Shown one piece after another: positions 33,299 through 40,692 of a stretch of 64,000 nucleotides of DNA. The position numbers were made by a program, and so were the translations under genes. The notes under the pieces are model-generated. The model was not told where the DNA came from. It did no database searches and saw only the letters and a list, made by a program, of their open reading frames with translations. Positions within the stretch are counted from its first letter, which is position 1. The number at the start of each line of letters is the position of its first letter. The stretch lies in the NCBI RefSeq assembly GCF_000257645.1, contig NZ_AJHJ01000016.1:1-64000 (forward strand), in the 5' to 3' direction. The DNA comes from Serratia sp. M24T3 (GTDB taxonomy: Bacteria; Pseudomonadota; Gammaproteobacteria; Enterobacterales; Enterobacteriaceae).

Positions 33299-33925
33299 TT
33301 ATGCCAACTTCAGCATGCATGTCCCGCATGCCCTGGCCATATCGATCCCTGCTACGTCTGGTTTGTTTTTAGCAGCGTCAATCATCTCTTGGACTTCAAC
33401 GCTCGCACCGTATCTACGTACGACGCCAACAAACTCTTCAACGTCGTGGCCGCGCATCGCCAATGCTGGCTGACCATCTTTGTTGAACTTTGGCGCGCCG
33501 AATTCATCCTTAGCCTGGCCGATGTGATAAAGCTCATGTTCGACTAACGCGCAGAACTCACGGTCAGTGCATTGGGCACAATAGTCTGCTGCCAGCGTAA
33601 TGATGAATTTTGGCACCTCGCCGAACCATTCATGCATCTGCTGCTCCAATCTGGCCTTCTGCCAGCCACCGGCACGCATTGCCACTTGCTCGGCTTGACC
33701 AAGCACAGTTCTACCCTGCTTTTCGAATGCAGATGACGCCCACATGATTTTTATATCAGCTTCAATCAGGTGAGCGTGGTCTTCGTTATAGAGCGAGCCA
33801 TCTTCATCAAGGATCTGGCTGTTTACCCACTCAAGCACTTCAGGGGCTGGGTATACACGAGTGTAGAAATGGAATGAGCCAAGGGGGTCTAATGGCGGCA
33901 GCGGTCTTTTGATAGAATCGACCAT
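33299..33925 (-). CDS. Putative phage zinc metallopeptidase
   Basis: This 208-residue protein has a clear zinc-binding helix VEHELYHIGQ (HExxH form, about residues 129-133) preceded by a CAQC pair. These are features of the putative phage metallopeptidase family often encoded next to terminase. The substrate is unknown. The N-terminal APEVLEWVNSQIL and LIEADIKIMWASSAFEKQG segments are also typical of it. Confidence 0.82.
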   Translation of the reverse strand: MVDSIKRPLPPLDPLGSFHFYTRVYPAPEVLEWVNSQILDEDGSLYNEDHAHLIEADIKIMWASSAFEKQGRTVLGQAEQVAMRAGGWQKARLEQQMHEWFGEVPKFIITLAADYCAQCTDREFCALVEHELYHIGQAKDEFGAPKFNKDGQPALAMRGHDVEEFVGVVRRYGASVEVQEMIDAAKNKPDVAGIDMARACGTCMLKLA

Positions 33926-34049
33926 TTTTAGAATATCCTGCTGGTTGGTTGAGTATTACCCTCGGTGATTTCATCACCACGCCCCAAGGATTCAATATGT
34001 TTATTCTGTCAAAGGCGCTCATTGAATGCCTTTTGCAGAATTTTATAAA

Positions 34050-34292
34050 TTACGCAACAGCAGCCACTACGCCTTCATCGTCTGCGCTATCGTCAACCGC
34101 AACAGCAGTGCTGGAAGCGGATGCATCAGCGGAAGGGTCTGTGCTATCTGGGAACAGTGTAGCAATCGAGGTTGCCACTGCATCAGCCAGGCCAACGGTT
34201 TTGGCTTCAGTGATTTTGCTAACGATCAGTGCGGTTACGTCATCGGCCTGAATTGCTGTTTTTAGTTCGTCGGTGGTTACGTCTATGGTCAT
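34050..34292 (-). CDS. Small acidic protein, paralogue 1
   Basis: This 80-residue protein has an N-terminal helical half (MTIDVTTDELKTAIQADDVTALIVSKITEAKTVGL) and an Asp/Ser/Ala-rich acidic tail. It is paralogous to the product of 36730-37017, which shares DLKT, a LI-x-K-x-x-x-x-KT-x-GL core and an acidic tail. AGGGG precedes the start. The two copies flank the DUF1275/YegP/Rha moron set, suggesting duplication around an insertion. Confidence 0.65.
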   Translation of the reverse strand: MTIDVTTDELKTAIQADDVTALIVSKITEAKTVGLADAVATSIATLFPDSTDPSADASASSTAVAVDDSADDEGVVAAVA

Positions 34293-34315
34293 TTTAACCC
34301 CTAATTTTAAGGCAA

Positions 34316-34336
34316 TAAAAAACCGCCCGGAGGCGG
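34316..34336 (-). terminator. Terminator of the DUF1275 gene
   Basis: The minus-strand stem CCGCC-TCCG-GGCGG is followed by TTTTTTATT, directly after the membrane-protein stop codon. Confidence 0.8.
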
Positions 34337-34342
34337 CGATAT

Positions 34343-35077
34343 CTAAGTATTATCATCGGAATGCTTTCGGAGTGTGGCGTGCATTGCCAGATAGATTAGT
34401 CCGAAACCAATTAAAATTAAAAAACGATATCCCAGTGCGTTGAAAAGCCATACTCCTCCCACCCCCCCTAATAGAAATGAAATGAGTGTAAAAGAATGAA
34501 GCCTAAGACGTTCGAGATAAAGTGGAGCTTCTTTTGGTGATTCTTTTCTACGTACTACGTCAAAAAGCATTGCTAATTCAATACCAATATCCGTAGATGT
34601 CCCTGACACATGAGTCGTTCTCACGCGTGCATTCGATATCCGAGTCACTACTGCATTCTGTAATCCCATTAAAAAACTCAGACTCAAGATCAATACTACG
34701 CCAGGAGAAGACGGTGTTAACCAGCTTTCAACAATACCCAGTATCATCAGAGCCCCCCCCTCAATCAAGATATTTAAAGCATATACAGAACGAATATTCT
34801 TTCTTCGACCTGCATTTATAATAATTGTTGAGAACACCGCGCCGGAGATAAAAGTAGCTACAATCCACAGAAAAAAAATACCTGGTACAAGGTTTAACTT
34901 CGCAAGATTTGCTGACAATGATGAGACGTTCCCGGTCATATTTGCAGAAAAAAAACCTACAGACTCAAATGCCGCAGTATTTAGAGCCCCAGCAACTGCA
35001 GCAAGCGTGCTTGCCAAGCGTCTATCGGCACGATTACTGCGAGCATCCTCAGTACTAGTGAGCATAGTGATTGCCAT
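34343..35077 (-). CDS. DUF1275 (YoaK-like) membrane protein
   Basis: This integral membrane protein has about 244 residues and six predicted helices (AAVAGALNTAAFESVGFFSANMTGNV, GIFFLWIVATFISGAVFSTIII, YALNILIEGGALMILGIV, VVLILSLSFLMGLQNAVVTRI, LISFLLGGVGGVWLF, FLILIGFGLIYLAM). The motifs TGNV and MGLQNAV with VRTTHVSGT are diagnostic of DUF1275. The start is uncertain: a TTG at 35125 or ATGs at 35077 and 35065, none with a good ribosome site. It is bacterial-type cargo with its own terminator, probably expressed in the lysogen. Confidence 0.88.
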   Translation of the reverse strand: MAITMLTSTEDARSNRADRRLASTLAAVAGALNTAAFESVGFFSANMTGNVSSLSANLAKLNLVPGIFFLWIVATFISGAVFSTIIINAGRRKNIRSVYALNILIEGGALMILGIVESWLTPSSPGVVLILSLSFLMGLQNAVVTRISNARVRTTHVSGTSTDIGIELAMLFDVVRRKESPKEAPLYLERLRLHSFTLISFLLGGVGGVWLFNALGYRFLILIGFGLIYLAMHATLRKHSDDNT

Positions 35078-35342
35078 GGTGACTTTACATGCAGATATAG
35101 TCTGCTGATTGCTCGAAATGGACAAGAAATTTGAAACTTATTCTTCTGTCGCTGATAGAAAATTATGGTCACATTGATCCGGCTTAACACCTAGACACAT
35201 CTCAGGCTGATTATCATCATCAAACGTCCGACAGACAGACAGACACTTTGTCATGAAGAGATGTTGGGAAATATCCTCTTGTTTTAACTGCGCATGTCGG
35301 TTAAATAGAGGAACCATGCATAGGGCATGGAAGGAGATTATT

Positions 35343-35531
35343 ATGGGTTACTTTGTCATTAAGAAATCTGAAAAAGCTGTATCTCAACCGTTTTACTTCC
35401 TGCTTAAAGCCGATAACCATGAGACTATCGCAACCAGCGAAATGTATTCTTCAAAGGATGCCGCTAAGAAAGGGATTGCTTCTGTTCAGAAGAATGGCCC
35501 TTCAACTGATATTCGCGATCAGACTGTGTAA
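35343..35531 (+). CDS. YegP-like DUF1508 protein
   Basis: This 62-residue protein (MGYFVIKKSEKAVSQPFYFLLKADNHETIATSEMYSSKDAAKKGIASVQKN) is a single DUF1508 repeat; E. coli YegP has two. AAGGAG sits seven bases before the ATG. It is transcribed opposite to the late operon between two Rha/DUF1275 morons, with its own terminator. The function of the family is not established. Confidence 0.88.
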   Translation: MGYFVIKKSEKAVSQPFYFLLKADNHETIATSEMYSSKDAAKKGIASVQKNGPSTDIRDQTV

Positions 35532-35547
35532 CATCTGATATATCTCA

Positions 35548-35569
35548 GGCCCGGATACAGGGCCTTTTT
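35548..35569 (+). terminator. Terminator of the YegP-like gene
   Basis: A GGCCC-GGATACA-GGGCC stem is followed by TTTTT, 17 bases after the stop codon. Confidence 0.85.
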
Positions 35570-35667
35570 GGTCAACAATTGCTCATTCTCTTTCTGTCAT
35601 TATCTAGCCCACTCGTGAATGAGCTATGGAATGAAGAGCCGTTGTGAAAGTGGTTCTCATATAGTTA

Positions 35668-35844
35668 CTACTTGTCGACCTCTCCGTATCGCTTTTCACC
35701 GATGCGCCGGAGAACTCGTAGCTGAAGATTGATGCTGTGTACTATTTCCTTCGCAGCGGCCACCCTGCCAGTCTCTAGCAGCTCAAACGCATTCCCCATC
35801 GCTTCTTCGATATAATCGATACGGTTGTATTCGCTTTTTGTCAT
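35668..35844 (-). CDS. Small helical protein coupled to the Rha-like gene
   Basis: This 58-residue protein starts one base after the Rha-like stop (TAA-C-ATG). It is helical (IDYIEEAMGNAFELLETGRVAAAKEIVHSINLQLRVLRRIGEKRYGE). No family is recognised. A GCTCATTC/GAATGAGC inverted repeat lies downstream at 35581-35624. Confidence 0.6.
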   Translation of the reverse strand: MTKSEYNRIDYIEEAMGNAFELLETGRVAAAKEIVHSINLQLRVLRRIGEKRYGEVDK

Positions 35845-35845
35845 G

Positions 35846-36532
35846 TTAGGCCGCCAGCCTGTGCTGCTCTTCAATCAGAGGCTGGCGGTGGTTGCGATCA
35901 AACATTCCCTTCAGCACCTCTTTCCTCTGGTCAAAGTCCCACCCCATACTGATAAATACCGTATTGGCGCGTTGCAACTCGGTAACACAGTGGATCTGCA
36001 TCGGGGTCAGGTAATCACGAATAGACTCCTTCTTGTCTATCTCATGATGAACACGGAATTTTGCTGACGTCATGCCAATAGCCAGTCGATTAATCAGATC
36101 AGCCTCATTGCTGAAATGATGCGGAGCAATGGACTTACCCGCTGCCTCACGCTCATGCTTTATGGCATCAGTCATTGGCTTGTATTCGAGCCGTGAGGTG
36201 TTGCGGTCAAGCTTTTTGCTGGCAAGCGCTCCACGCATTCTGAAGAATTCGGATACGAGGCGTTTTTTGAATGCACGCACCACATCATTGTTCCGCATAT
36301 AAGTTATCAGTAACGTTGTTTGCAGCTCGTTAAGCAAAGCAACTCTCTGCTTTTGCTTGCCGCCGTTTGTATCAAAGGTGCGGATTTCAAATCCGACCCC
36401 ACCAAATTCTTCAAGGTCCAACTTGTTACGATCCACTAACTTGATGATGGTGTCATGGTCGCGGCCAACCCCACCAGCGATAGCCACAGTATTGGTTACA
36501 AGGTCGAGTTTTTTAATTTCAACTAATTGCAT
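35846..36532 (-). CDS. Rha-type phage regulatory protein with distinct C-terminus
   Basis: Residues 1-105 of this 228-residue protein resemble the Rha/antirepressor fold (VTNTVAIAGGVGRDHDTIIKLVDRN, FEIRTFDTNGGKQKQRVALLNELQTTLLITYMRNNDVVRAFKKRLVSEFFRM). Residues 120-228 form a second domain (EREAAGKSIAPHHFSNEADLINRLAIGMTSAKFRVHHEI, SMGWDFDQRKEVLKGMFDRN) seen in some phage antirepressors. The start codon region is complementary to part of the hairpin upstream, suggesting RNA-level control. Confidence 0.78.
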   Translation of the reverse strand: MQLVEIKKLDLVTNTVAIAGGVGRDHDTIIKLVDRNKLDLEEFGGVGFEIRTFDTNGGKQKQRVALLNELQTTLLITYMRNNDVVRAFKKRLVSEFFRMRGALASKKLDRNTSRLEYKPMTDAIKHEREAAGKSIAPHHFSNEADLINRLAIGMTSAKFRVHHEIDKKESIRDYLTPMQIHCVTELQRANTVFISMGWDFDQRKEVLKGMFDRNHRQPLIEEQHRLAA

Positions 36533-36554
36533 GGTTATTACCTTTCAAAAAAGA

Positions 36555-36617
36555 GACCTCTGCTCACCAGAACGCCATGCCTGAGCGCACCATGCTGCGA
36601 TGGCGTTCTCAGAGGTC
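36555..36617 (-). ncRNA. C4-like structured RNA leader of the Rha-like gene
   Basis: On the minus strand two stacked perfect stems, GACCTCTG/CAGAGGTC (8 bp) and AGAACGCCAT/ATGGCGTTCT (10 bp, offset by a 6-base bulge), enclose a 21-base loop. The RNA contains GCATGGT, a perfect 7-base complement of ACCATGC at the start codon 22 bases downstream. Layout and position match the hairpin ahead of the first Rha gene. The assignment as an antisense regulator is inference. Confidence 0.55.
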
Positions 36618-36680
36618 GCTTTTGTGAATGGTCTCAGGACTGGAAGCGCGGGTGAGTGCGCGGGGATTTACTGCAGGCAT

Positions 36681-36707
36681 AAAAAAGCCCCGCACGGTAG
36701 AGGGGCT
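36681..36707 (-). terminator. Terminator of the acidic-protein gene
   Basis: The minus-strand stem AAGCCCC-TCTACCGTGC-GGGGCTT runs into TTTTTTATG. It lies inside the sequence shared with 14979-15030. Confidence 0.75.
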
Positions 36708-36729
36708 TATGGGTGATGCAGGTCAGACT

Positions 36730-37017
36730 TTAAGCTGCGGTTTCCACTGCTGTCGAGGTATCAGTGGTGTCGTCTGAGGCAGCACTGATATCGGTATCGG
36801 TATCGGTATCGGTATCGGTATCGGTAGCTGAGTCGGCGCTTGAATCAGTGGCGGTTGCCGCGCTGGTTTCGTCAGTGAATAGCGCTGTAATCTGCTTTAC
36901 GGCTGATTCTTCCAGTCCATCCGTTTTTAAATCTTTCAGCTTCGTGATGATCAGGGACTGCACTTCACTATCTTGCAGCACAGTTTTCAAATCATCTTGA
37001 GTAACTTCAACAGTCAT
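36730..37017 (-). CDS. Small acidic protein with TD repeats, paralogue 2
   Basis: This 95-residue protein has an N-terminal helical half (MTVEVTQDDLKTVLQDSEVQSLIITKLKDLKTDGLEE) paralogous to the gene at 34050-34292. The tail is Asp/Thr/Ser only, with five TD dipeptides encoded by perfect hexanucleotide repeats. It may be a virion or lysis-cassette accessory; unknown. Confidence 0.65.
   Translation of the reverse strand: MTVEVTQDDLKTVLQDSEVQSLIITKLKDLKTDGLEESAVKQITALFTDETSAATATDSSADSATDTDTDTDTDTDISAASDDTTDTSTAVETAA
36791..36826. repeat. Hexanucleotide repeat (TCGGTA x6) in coding sequence
   Basis: Six perfect copies of TCGGTA encode TDTDTD in the minus-strand gene. Because the unit is 6 bp, copy-number change would keep the frame and only alter tail length. 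Confidence 0.9.
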
Positions 37018-37127
37018 TTTTAGTCCTGAAATTTAGGCATAAAAAAAGCCGAAAGACACTTAATGTGTAATTCAGCCAGCTTGGTAAAAATGTAACTTAT
37101 TTATTGATTACTTCAACCAACTATTTT

Positions 37128-37499
37128 TTAGAGGTATTTATCTTTCAGCGCTACTAGTTCGACTTCAACTTCTTTACCCAGCACTTCGATACCCTGCTCT
37201 ACGAATTTAAAAAATGCTTCTGCTTTGGCTTTAAACTCTGCCAGAGGAGACTCTGAAGTAGTCGATACCACGTCTGTGGCTGTAGAAGCCGTTTCAGTGG
37301 TTGCGGTAGTTGTATCAGTAGACGTAGCGGTTGTGGTATCGGTCGAAGCAGTGGCATCAGTTGAGGCTGTGCTCGCATCAGTGGTAGCGGCCGTAGTTGA
37401 TGAGTCAGTGGTGGTCGCTGCTGCCGTGGTTGTATCAGTAGTGGTTGCTGCGGCAGTAGTTGCCGTTGTATCGGTAGTTGTTGCAGCTGTATCGGTCAT
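37128..37499 (-). CDS. Thr/Ala/Asp-rich low-complexity protein
   Basis: This 123-residue protein starts at the ATG with GGAG eight bases upstream; an upstream ATG at 37586 would add a basic, Trp-containing segment (MIKRLWAAIKSLYF) and cannot be excluded. Residues 1-85 are almost only T, A, D and S in quasi-repeats of TTTD. The C-terminus is an amphipathic helix (LAEFKAKAEAFFKFVEQGIEVLGKEVEVELVALKDKYL). It is likely elongated or disordered. The function is unknown. Confidence 0.6.
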   Translation of the reverse strand: MTDTAATTTDTTATTAAATTTDTTTAAATTTDSSTTAATTDASTASTDATASTDTTTATSTDTTTATTETASTATDVVSTTSESPLAEFKAKAEAFFKFVEQGIEVLGKEVEVELVALKDKYL

Positions 37500-37598
37500 C
37501 GTGTTTTCTCCGGATGTTGAAGTTTCAGCCGTCTTGGCTGAGGTGAAATAAAGGCTCTTGATAGCAGCCCAAAGACGCTTAATCATTTCTGTCTGGCC

Positions 37599-37826
37599 TC
37601 AGTTATATGTCGCTTTTTTCATCTGGATGGCGTATGCCTCTTCCATTGTCGCGTCTCGCCAGCTAGTAGAGTTGCGGTCAATTTCAGGAAAGTGCGTCGA
37701 TGGCCTTCTGTAGGTTCGCTGGTTTATTTCAACCTGTAATATTGCAAGCCCTGTAATAGGTTGGCGACGAAATTTGAAATTACCGGTGATGCCGGTCTCT
37801 AAAGTGTTTATGGGCATCGGACTCAT
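37599..37826 (-). CDS. Small protein of the lysis-proximal operon, unknown
   Basis: This 75-residue protein has AGAGG upstream. It contains basic and aromatic stretches (GNFKFRRQPITGLAILQVEINQRTYRRPSTHFPEIDRNSTSW). It lies 12 bases before the alternative upstream start of the Thr-rich gene. No family is recognised. Confidence 0.55.
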   Translation of the reverse strand: MSPMPINTLETGITGNFKFRRQPITGLAILQVEINQRTYRRPSTHFPEIDRNSTSWRDATMEEAYAIQMKKATYN

Positions 37827-37879
37827 TCTTTCTGCCTCTCAGTTTCAATTTGCCGTATGCCGTCAAGCTGGCTGCTGGT

Positions 37880-38155
37880 TTACCCAACCAAGCCCTTAAT
37901 AAAATCTTCACGCATTGTTAAAATACCTGGTTTGATTTCTCTCAAAACCACCTGAACACTCACTGTCCCATCTGCAGATTCTGTTTTCTTCTGCAGTACG
38001 AGTTCAAGTTTTGAACCAACATTCGGCACCTCGCCGTCAAAGTACTGGCCTACAGCCTGCTTATCTCCAGATAACTCCAGAAAGGAACAATCGTCCGGAC
38101 TGCAAGCGCTAATGCCGAGGTCTTTACCAGCGAGGTTGTCTTTTTCATGGTTCAT
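37880..38155 (-). CDS. Small protein downstream of Rz1, unknown
   Basis: This 91-residue protein contains AGKDLGISACSPDDCSFLELSGDKQAVGQYFDGEVPNVGSKLELVLQKKTESADGTVSVQVVLREIKPG. The C-terminal half is a beta-rich segment. It starts 2 bases after the Rz1 stop and so belongs to the lysis operon. The function is unknown. Confidence 0.6.
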   Translation of the reverse strand: MNHEKDNLAGKDLGISACSPDDCSFLELSGDKQAVGQYFDGEVPNVGSKLELVLQKKTESADGTVSVQVVLREIKPGILTMREDFIKGLVG

Positions 38156-38157
38156 AG

Positions 38158-38484
38158 TTATTTACCTTGTTGATTGGTTTCAATTTGGCGGATGCCATCT
38201 AATTGGCTATTGCAGTTCTGCAAGTCGGTTAGCAGTAACTCATTCCACAGCACGCTTGCACCGTAAGTTAACGGGTCACTTGGCATGGGTGACGGCTGGC
38301 ACTGATTTAGCAGGCTGGCCGGTATCGGCGTTACTGGCACTTTGACGTACTGCGTTGTAGTGGTCCCGCAGGCTGTCAGTAGCGGCAGCAGGAACAAGCA
38401 CCAGATTGCACGGTGCTGTTTCAAGTACCGTCTTAATGATTGTCTGGCGGCCCTGACTGGCAGAGGCGTTCGTTTTTTGCGCAT
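38158..38484 (-). CDS. Rz1: Rz1-like outer-membrane spanin subunit
   Basis: This 108-residue lipoprotein starts at 38484 (GGAG nine bases upstream). After a basic leader (MRKKRTPLPVRAARQ) comes a hydrophobic stretch and the lipobox LLTACG. The mature part is Pro-rich (YVKVPVTPIPASLLNQCQPSPMP), as in o-spanins. It overlaps the Rz frame by about 200 bases in a different phase, the classic embedded arrangement. Unlike its partner it appears intact. Confidence 0.87.
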   Translation of the reverse strand: MRKKRTPLPVRAARQSLRRYLKQHRAIWCLFLLPLLTACGTTTTQYVKVPVTPIPASLLNQCQPSPMPSDPLTYGASVLWNELLLTDLQNCNSQLDGIRQIETNQQGK

Positions 38485-38695
38485 CCAGGGTAGCTCCGGC
38501 AATGGTGTTGAATATGCCGACGCTCAGCGCCTGAGATTGGGTGATGAATTCGGCTTCTTTCTTTTGCTGCACTGCGATAGTGAGTTGGTCGGTGGTTGAT
38601 ACCGACTTACCGTAGTAGTGGAAGGCAGCCTACATCAGCAGGGAAATTATCAGCAGGATGATAGCTGTCAGGGCAACGGCAATTTTGTTAATCAT
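38276..38695 (-). pseudogene. Rz: Rz-like i-spanin gene interrupted by an in-frame amber codon
   Basis: The frame starts at the ATG at 38695, coupled by ATGA to the upstream small gene. It encodes a normal i-spanin N-terminus (MINKIAVALTAIILLIISLLM) and then TAG at 38632-38630 (codon 22). After the stop the same frame continues AAFHYYGKSVSTTDQLTIAVQQKKEAEFITQSQAL and on to 38276 with typical spanin sequence. A single base change would restore it. As written, only a 21-residue membrane peptide or a GTG-initiated soluble fragment (38572) would be made, and spanin-dependent outer-membrane disruption should fail without amber suppression. Confidence 0.8.
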
Positions 38696-38802
38696 GAGAG
38701 AAGTACTCCAATGAATAAGCACCAGCCCCAACCCTTTTTGCCAAATAGCGCAAGCACAAAGGCGAAATAGAAAAGCATTAGCGCTAATCCATGTCGGTTC
38801 AT
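38692..38802 (-). CDS. Small lysis-cassette membrane peptide
   Basis: This 36-residue peptide (MNRHGLALMLFYFAFVLALF, then GKKGWGWCLFIGVLLS) is coupled by ATGA overlaps to both endolysin and Rz. It has one or two hydrophobic segments. Its place suggests a lysis accessory such as an antiholin-type peptide, but no family is recognised. Confidence 0.65.
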   Translation of the reverse strand: MNRHGLALMLFYFAFVLALFGKKGWGWCLFIGVLLS

Positions 38803-39293
38803 GGTTGCCCCATCAGGCAAACTTGCCGGTCAATTTCACGCCGGTTGATCAGGCCACGATTCCTCTGCTTATTCACGTATACCCATTTGCGAAGGTCATC
38901 GCATGCTTCAGTAGTCTGGCCAGCGTTGAGATGACGCAGTAAAGAGGAGTGCTTGAAGGAGGTAACGCCGACGTTGTATGCAAAACTATACATGGCAGCG
39001 CGGGTGTAGTTGTCGATGGGCACCTTTACAGCCGCATCCACAGCCTTTTTAACCGGCACCAGGTGTTTAATTAGCAGCGCATCGCACTCTTTGTCTGAGT
39101 AGTGGTGCCCGATAATCACATCCGGTCCGGTTATCCCGCTGCATACCGTCCAGACTCCGCCCTGATCGCGGTAAGGGACGCTTTTCTGCCCTTCCACTCC
39201 ATCCGGGCCACCGAGCAGAGCAATCGCTATTGTTATCGCGGTTGCTCCGCCCAACTTAACTATCTTGCTCCGCAATTCCGGTGACATCGCCAT
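38799..39293 (-). CDS. R: SAR endolysin (GH24 lysozyme)
   Basis: This 164-residue muramidase has a signal-anchor-release N-terminus rich in Ala/Gly (KLGGATAITIAIALLGGPDGVEG). The catalytic triad E34, D43, T49 is in the canonical E-x8-D-x5-T spacing (VEGQKSVPYRDQGGVWTVCSG). Like P21 lysozyme it would be secreted by Sec, held inactive in the membrane, and released on depolarisation. It lies 2 bases after the holin. Confidence 0.93.
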   Translation of the reverse strand: MAMSPELRSKIVKLGGATAITIAIALLGGPDGVEGQKSVPYRDQGGVWTVCSGITGPDVIIGHHYSDKECDALLIKHLVPVKKAVDAAVKVPIDNYTRAAMYSFAYNVGVTSFKHSSLLRHLNAGQTTEACDDLRKWVYVNKQRNRGLINRREIDRQVCLMGQP

Positions 39294-39295
39294 AA

Positions 39296-39595
39296 TTACT
39301 CCACCTGATCCATGGCGCTTTCCACTTTTTCAGCGACGTTAGCAGGATTAACTTCTGAATCGCCTTTATGCCCGGCGAGAAATGAGACCATTGCGTCCGT
39401 ACGTTTCTCATCAAGCGTCTGCTTTACCTTTAACGCGTTGCGATTGTTTAGGAAGGTACTGAATGAAAGTAATGCACCAAACAATGCACACAGGACGTAT
39501 ATCCACTGCTCGGTCGATAGGCCCGCAGCACTGGCAATAGTCGTCAGCGTGGCCCAGAAATGTGTCCACCATCCGTCATTATTCTGTTGATTCAT
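39296..39595 (-). CDS. Holin (HP1-like family)
   Basis: This 99-residue protein starts at 39595; longer readings are out of phase with good ribosome sites. It contains WWTHFWATLTTIASAAGLSTEQWIYVLCALFGALLSFSTFLNNRNALKVKQ, with one or two membrane segments and a charged C-terminal tail. Placement directly before a SAR endolysin supports a pinholin-like role. The family assignment is by pattern. Confidence 0.78.
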   Translation of the reverse strand: MNQQNNDGWWTHFWATLTTIASAAGLSTEQWIYVLCALFGALLSFSTFLNNRNALKVKQTLDEKRTDAMVSFLAGHKGDSEVNPANVAEKVESAMDQVE

Positions 39596-39738
39596 TTTCA
39601 CGGTTCCACTCCCATTCTTTAGATGGGCTGTGTCAGTAGTCGAAGGGATTAGCGCCGGAATGCATTGCAATAGGCGTCATTTGAGGGTTGAGCATTCGGC
39701 GCTAAATAGGGTTAAGGCTGCCCGTCTACGCTGGGCTG

Positions 39739-40692
39739 TTAAGAAAATGATTCGAATAACTGGCGGCGTAGCTCGTTTGCATCTTTGATGTGGTAATTCA
39801 GACGAACATGCTCCGCAAGTGAAGCCTGATAATCCTCAAGCCTGTTCTTGTCCTTAATGAGAGACTTCATTTTCCTTGAGAAATCATGATTTCCTTCAGC
39901 GTATAAGACATGATCGCAATCGACCTCATTAAAGTAAGGTCTAACTTTCGAGGCAATGAATGCTAAGCCCTTCGCGCCCGCTTCCAGCATCTTCAGGTTT
40001 GATTTGCAACGGTTAAAGGCGCTATCAACCAGCGGTGCCAGGGATGCCTGGTGGCCGTCATAAAGCTGCATGTAATCGGCAAGCTTCATGGCTGGCTTAA
40101 TTTGCTGCCCCTTCAAGTTTCCGAGTATTTTTTTCCACTCTGGATCATCAAAACGAACACCGGCGATCGTAACCTCAGGCAAATGCGGTAGTAGTTTTAA
40201 ATCCTCACAATGGGATGCACCACCGGCCCAGATATATGTGGTTTCAGACTCTTTATCAGGTGAAGTCGTGAATTGGCCTTCGTCGTAAGGCAAAGCGTTA
40301 GGGATAACCACAACATTGCGATTGACTTGCCTTACCTGCGCAGCCAAATGAGGGGTTGTCACAATTACAGCGTCTGCTTCTTTCAGGCATAGTGGGATAA
40401 CTTCGTTAATACCGGCCTTTCTAAAACGGTCATACAGGTAATGTCCTTCGTCGAGCAGCCAGTGATCATCAATGTCGATGACAATCCGATACCCCGCACG
40501 TTTCTTTTGCATCAGTTCTGCAAACCCGCCAGTGGGCATCCTGTTACACCAAAGCACAGGCACCTTAGGTTTCGGCAGGTAGGTTTGCTCCATGTACTGG
40601 TAGGGCATAACAACACGGTGATAATCGCACGCGGTCGACGGACGCAGATCGGCAAACAGGTTCGAATTACTATTATTCTGGGAAACCAACAT
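39739..40692 (-). CDS. Phage-encoded glycosyltransferase (GT-B/GT4-like)
   Basis: This 317-residue protein has a GT-B layout: an N-terminal acceptor domain (ACDYHRVVMPYQYMEQTYLP, RIVIDIDDHWLLDEGHYLYDRF, ADAVIVTTPHLAAQVRQVNRNVVVIPNALPYDEGQF) and a C-terminal donor domain (TTYIWAGGASHCEDLKLL, NRCKSNLKMLEAGAKGLAFIASKVRPYFNEV, with the E-x7 nucleotide-sugar region). It could modify virion proteins, host surface glycans or DNA. It overlaps the GT-A gene by 20 bases, so the two act together. Confidence 0.82.
   Translation of the reverse strand: MLVSQNNSNSNLFADLRPSTACDYHRVVMPYQYMEQTYLPKPKVPVLWCNRMPTGGFAELMQKKRAGYRIVIDIDDHWLLDEGHYLYDRFRKAGINEVIPLCLKEADAVIVTTPHLAAQVRQVNRNVVVIPNALPYDEGQFTTSPDKESETTYIWAGGASHCEDLKLLPHLPEVTIAGVRFDDPEWKKILGNLKGQQIKPAMKLADYMQLYDGHQASLAPLVDSAFNRCKSNLKMLEAGAKGLAFIASKVRPYFNEVDCDHVLYAEGNHDFSRKMKSLIKDKNRLEDYQASLAEHVRLNYHIKDANELRRQLFESFS

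Noticed and set aside
37225..37551. Val/Ala-rich forward frame opposite the Thr-rich gene
   Set aside because: It is the antisense reading of Thr/Ala repeats (GTx/GCx codons) and has no ribosome site.
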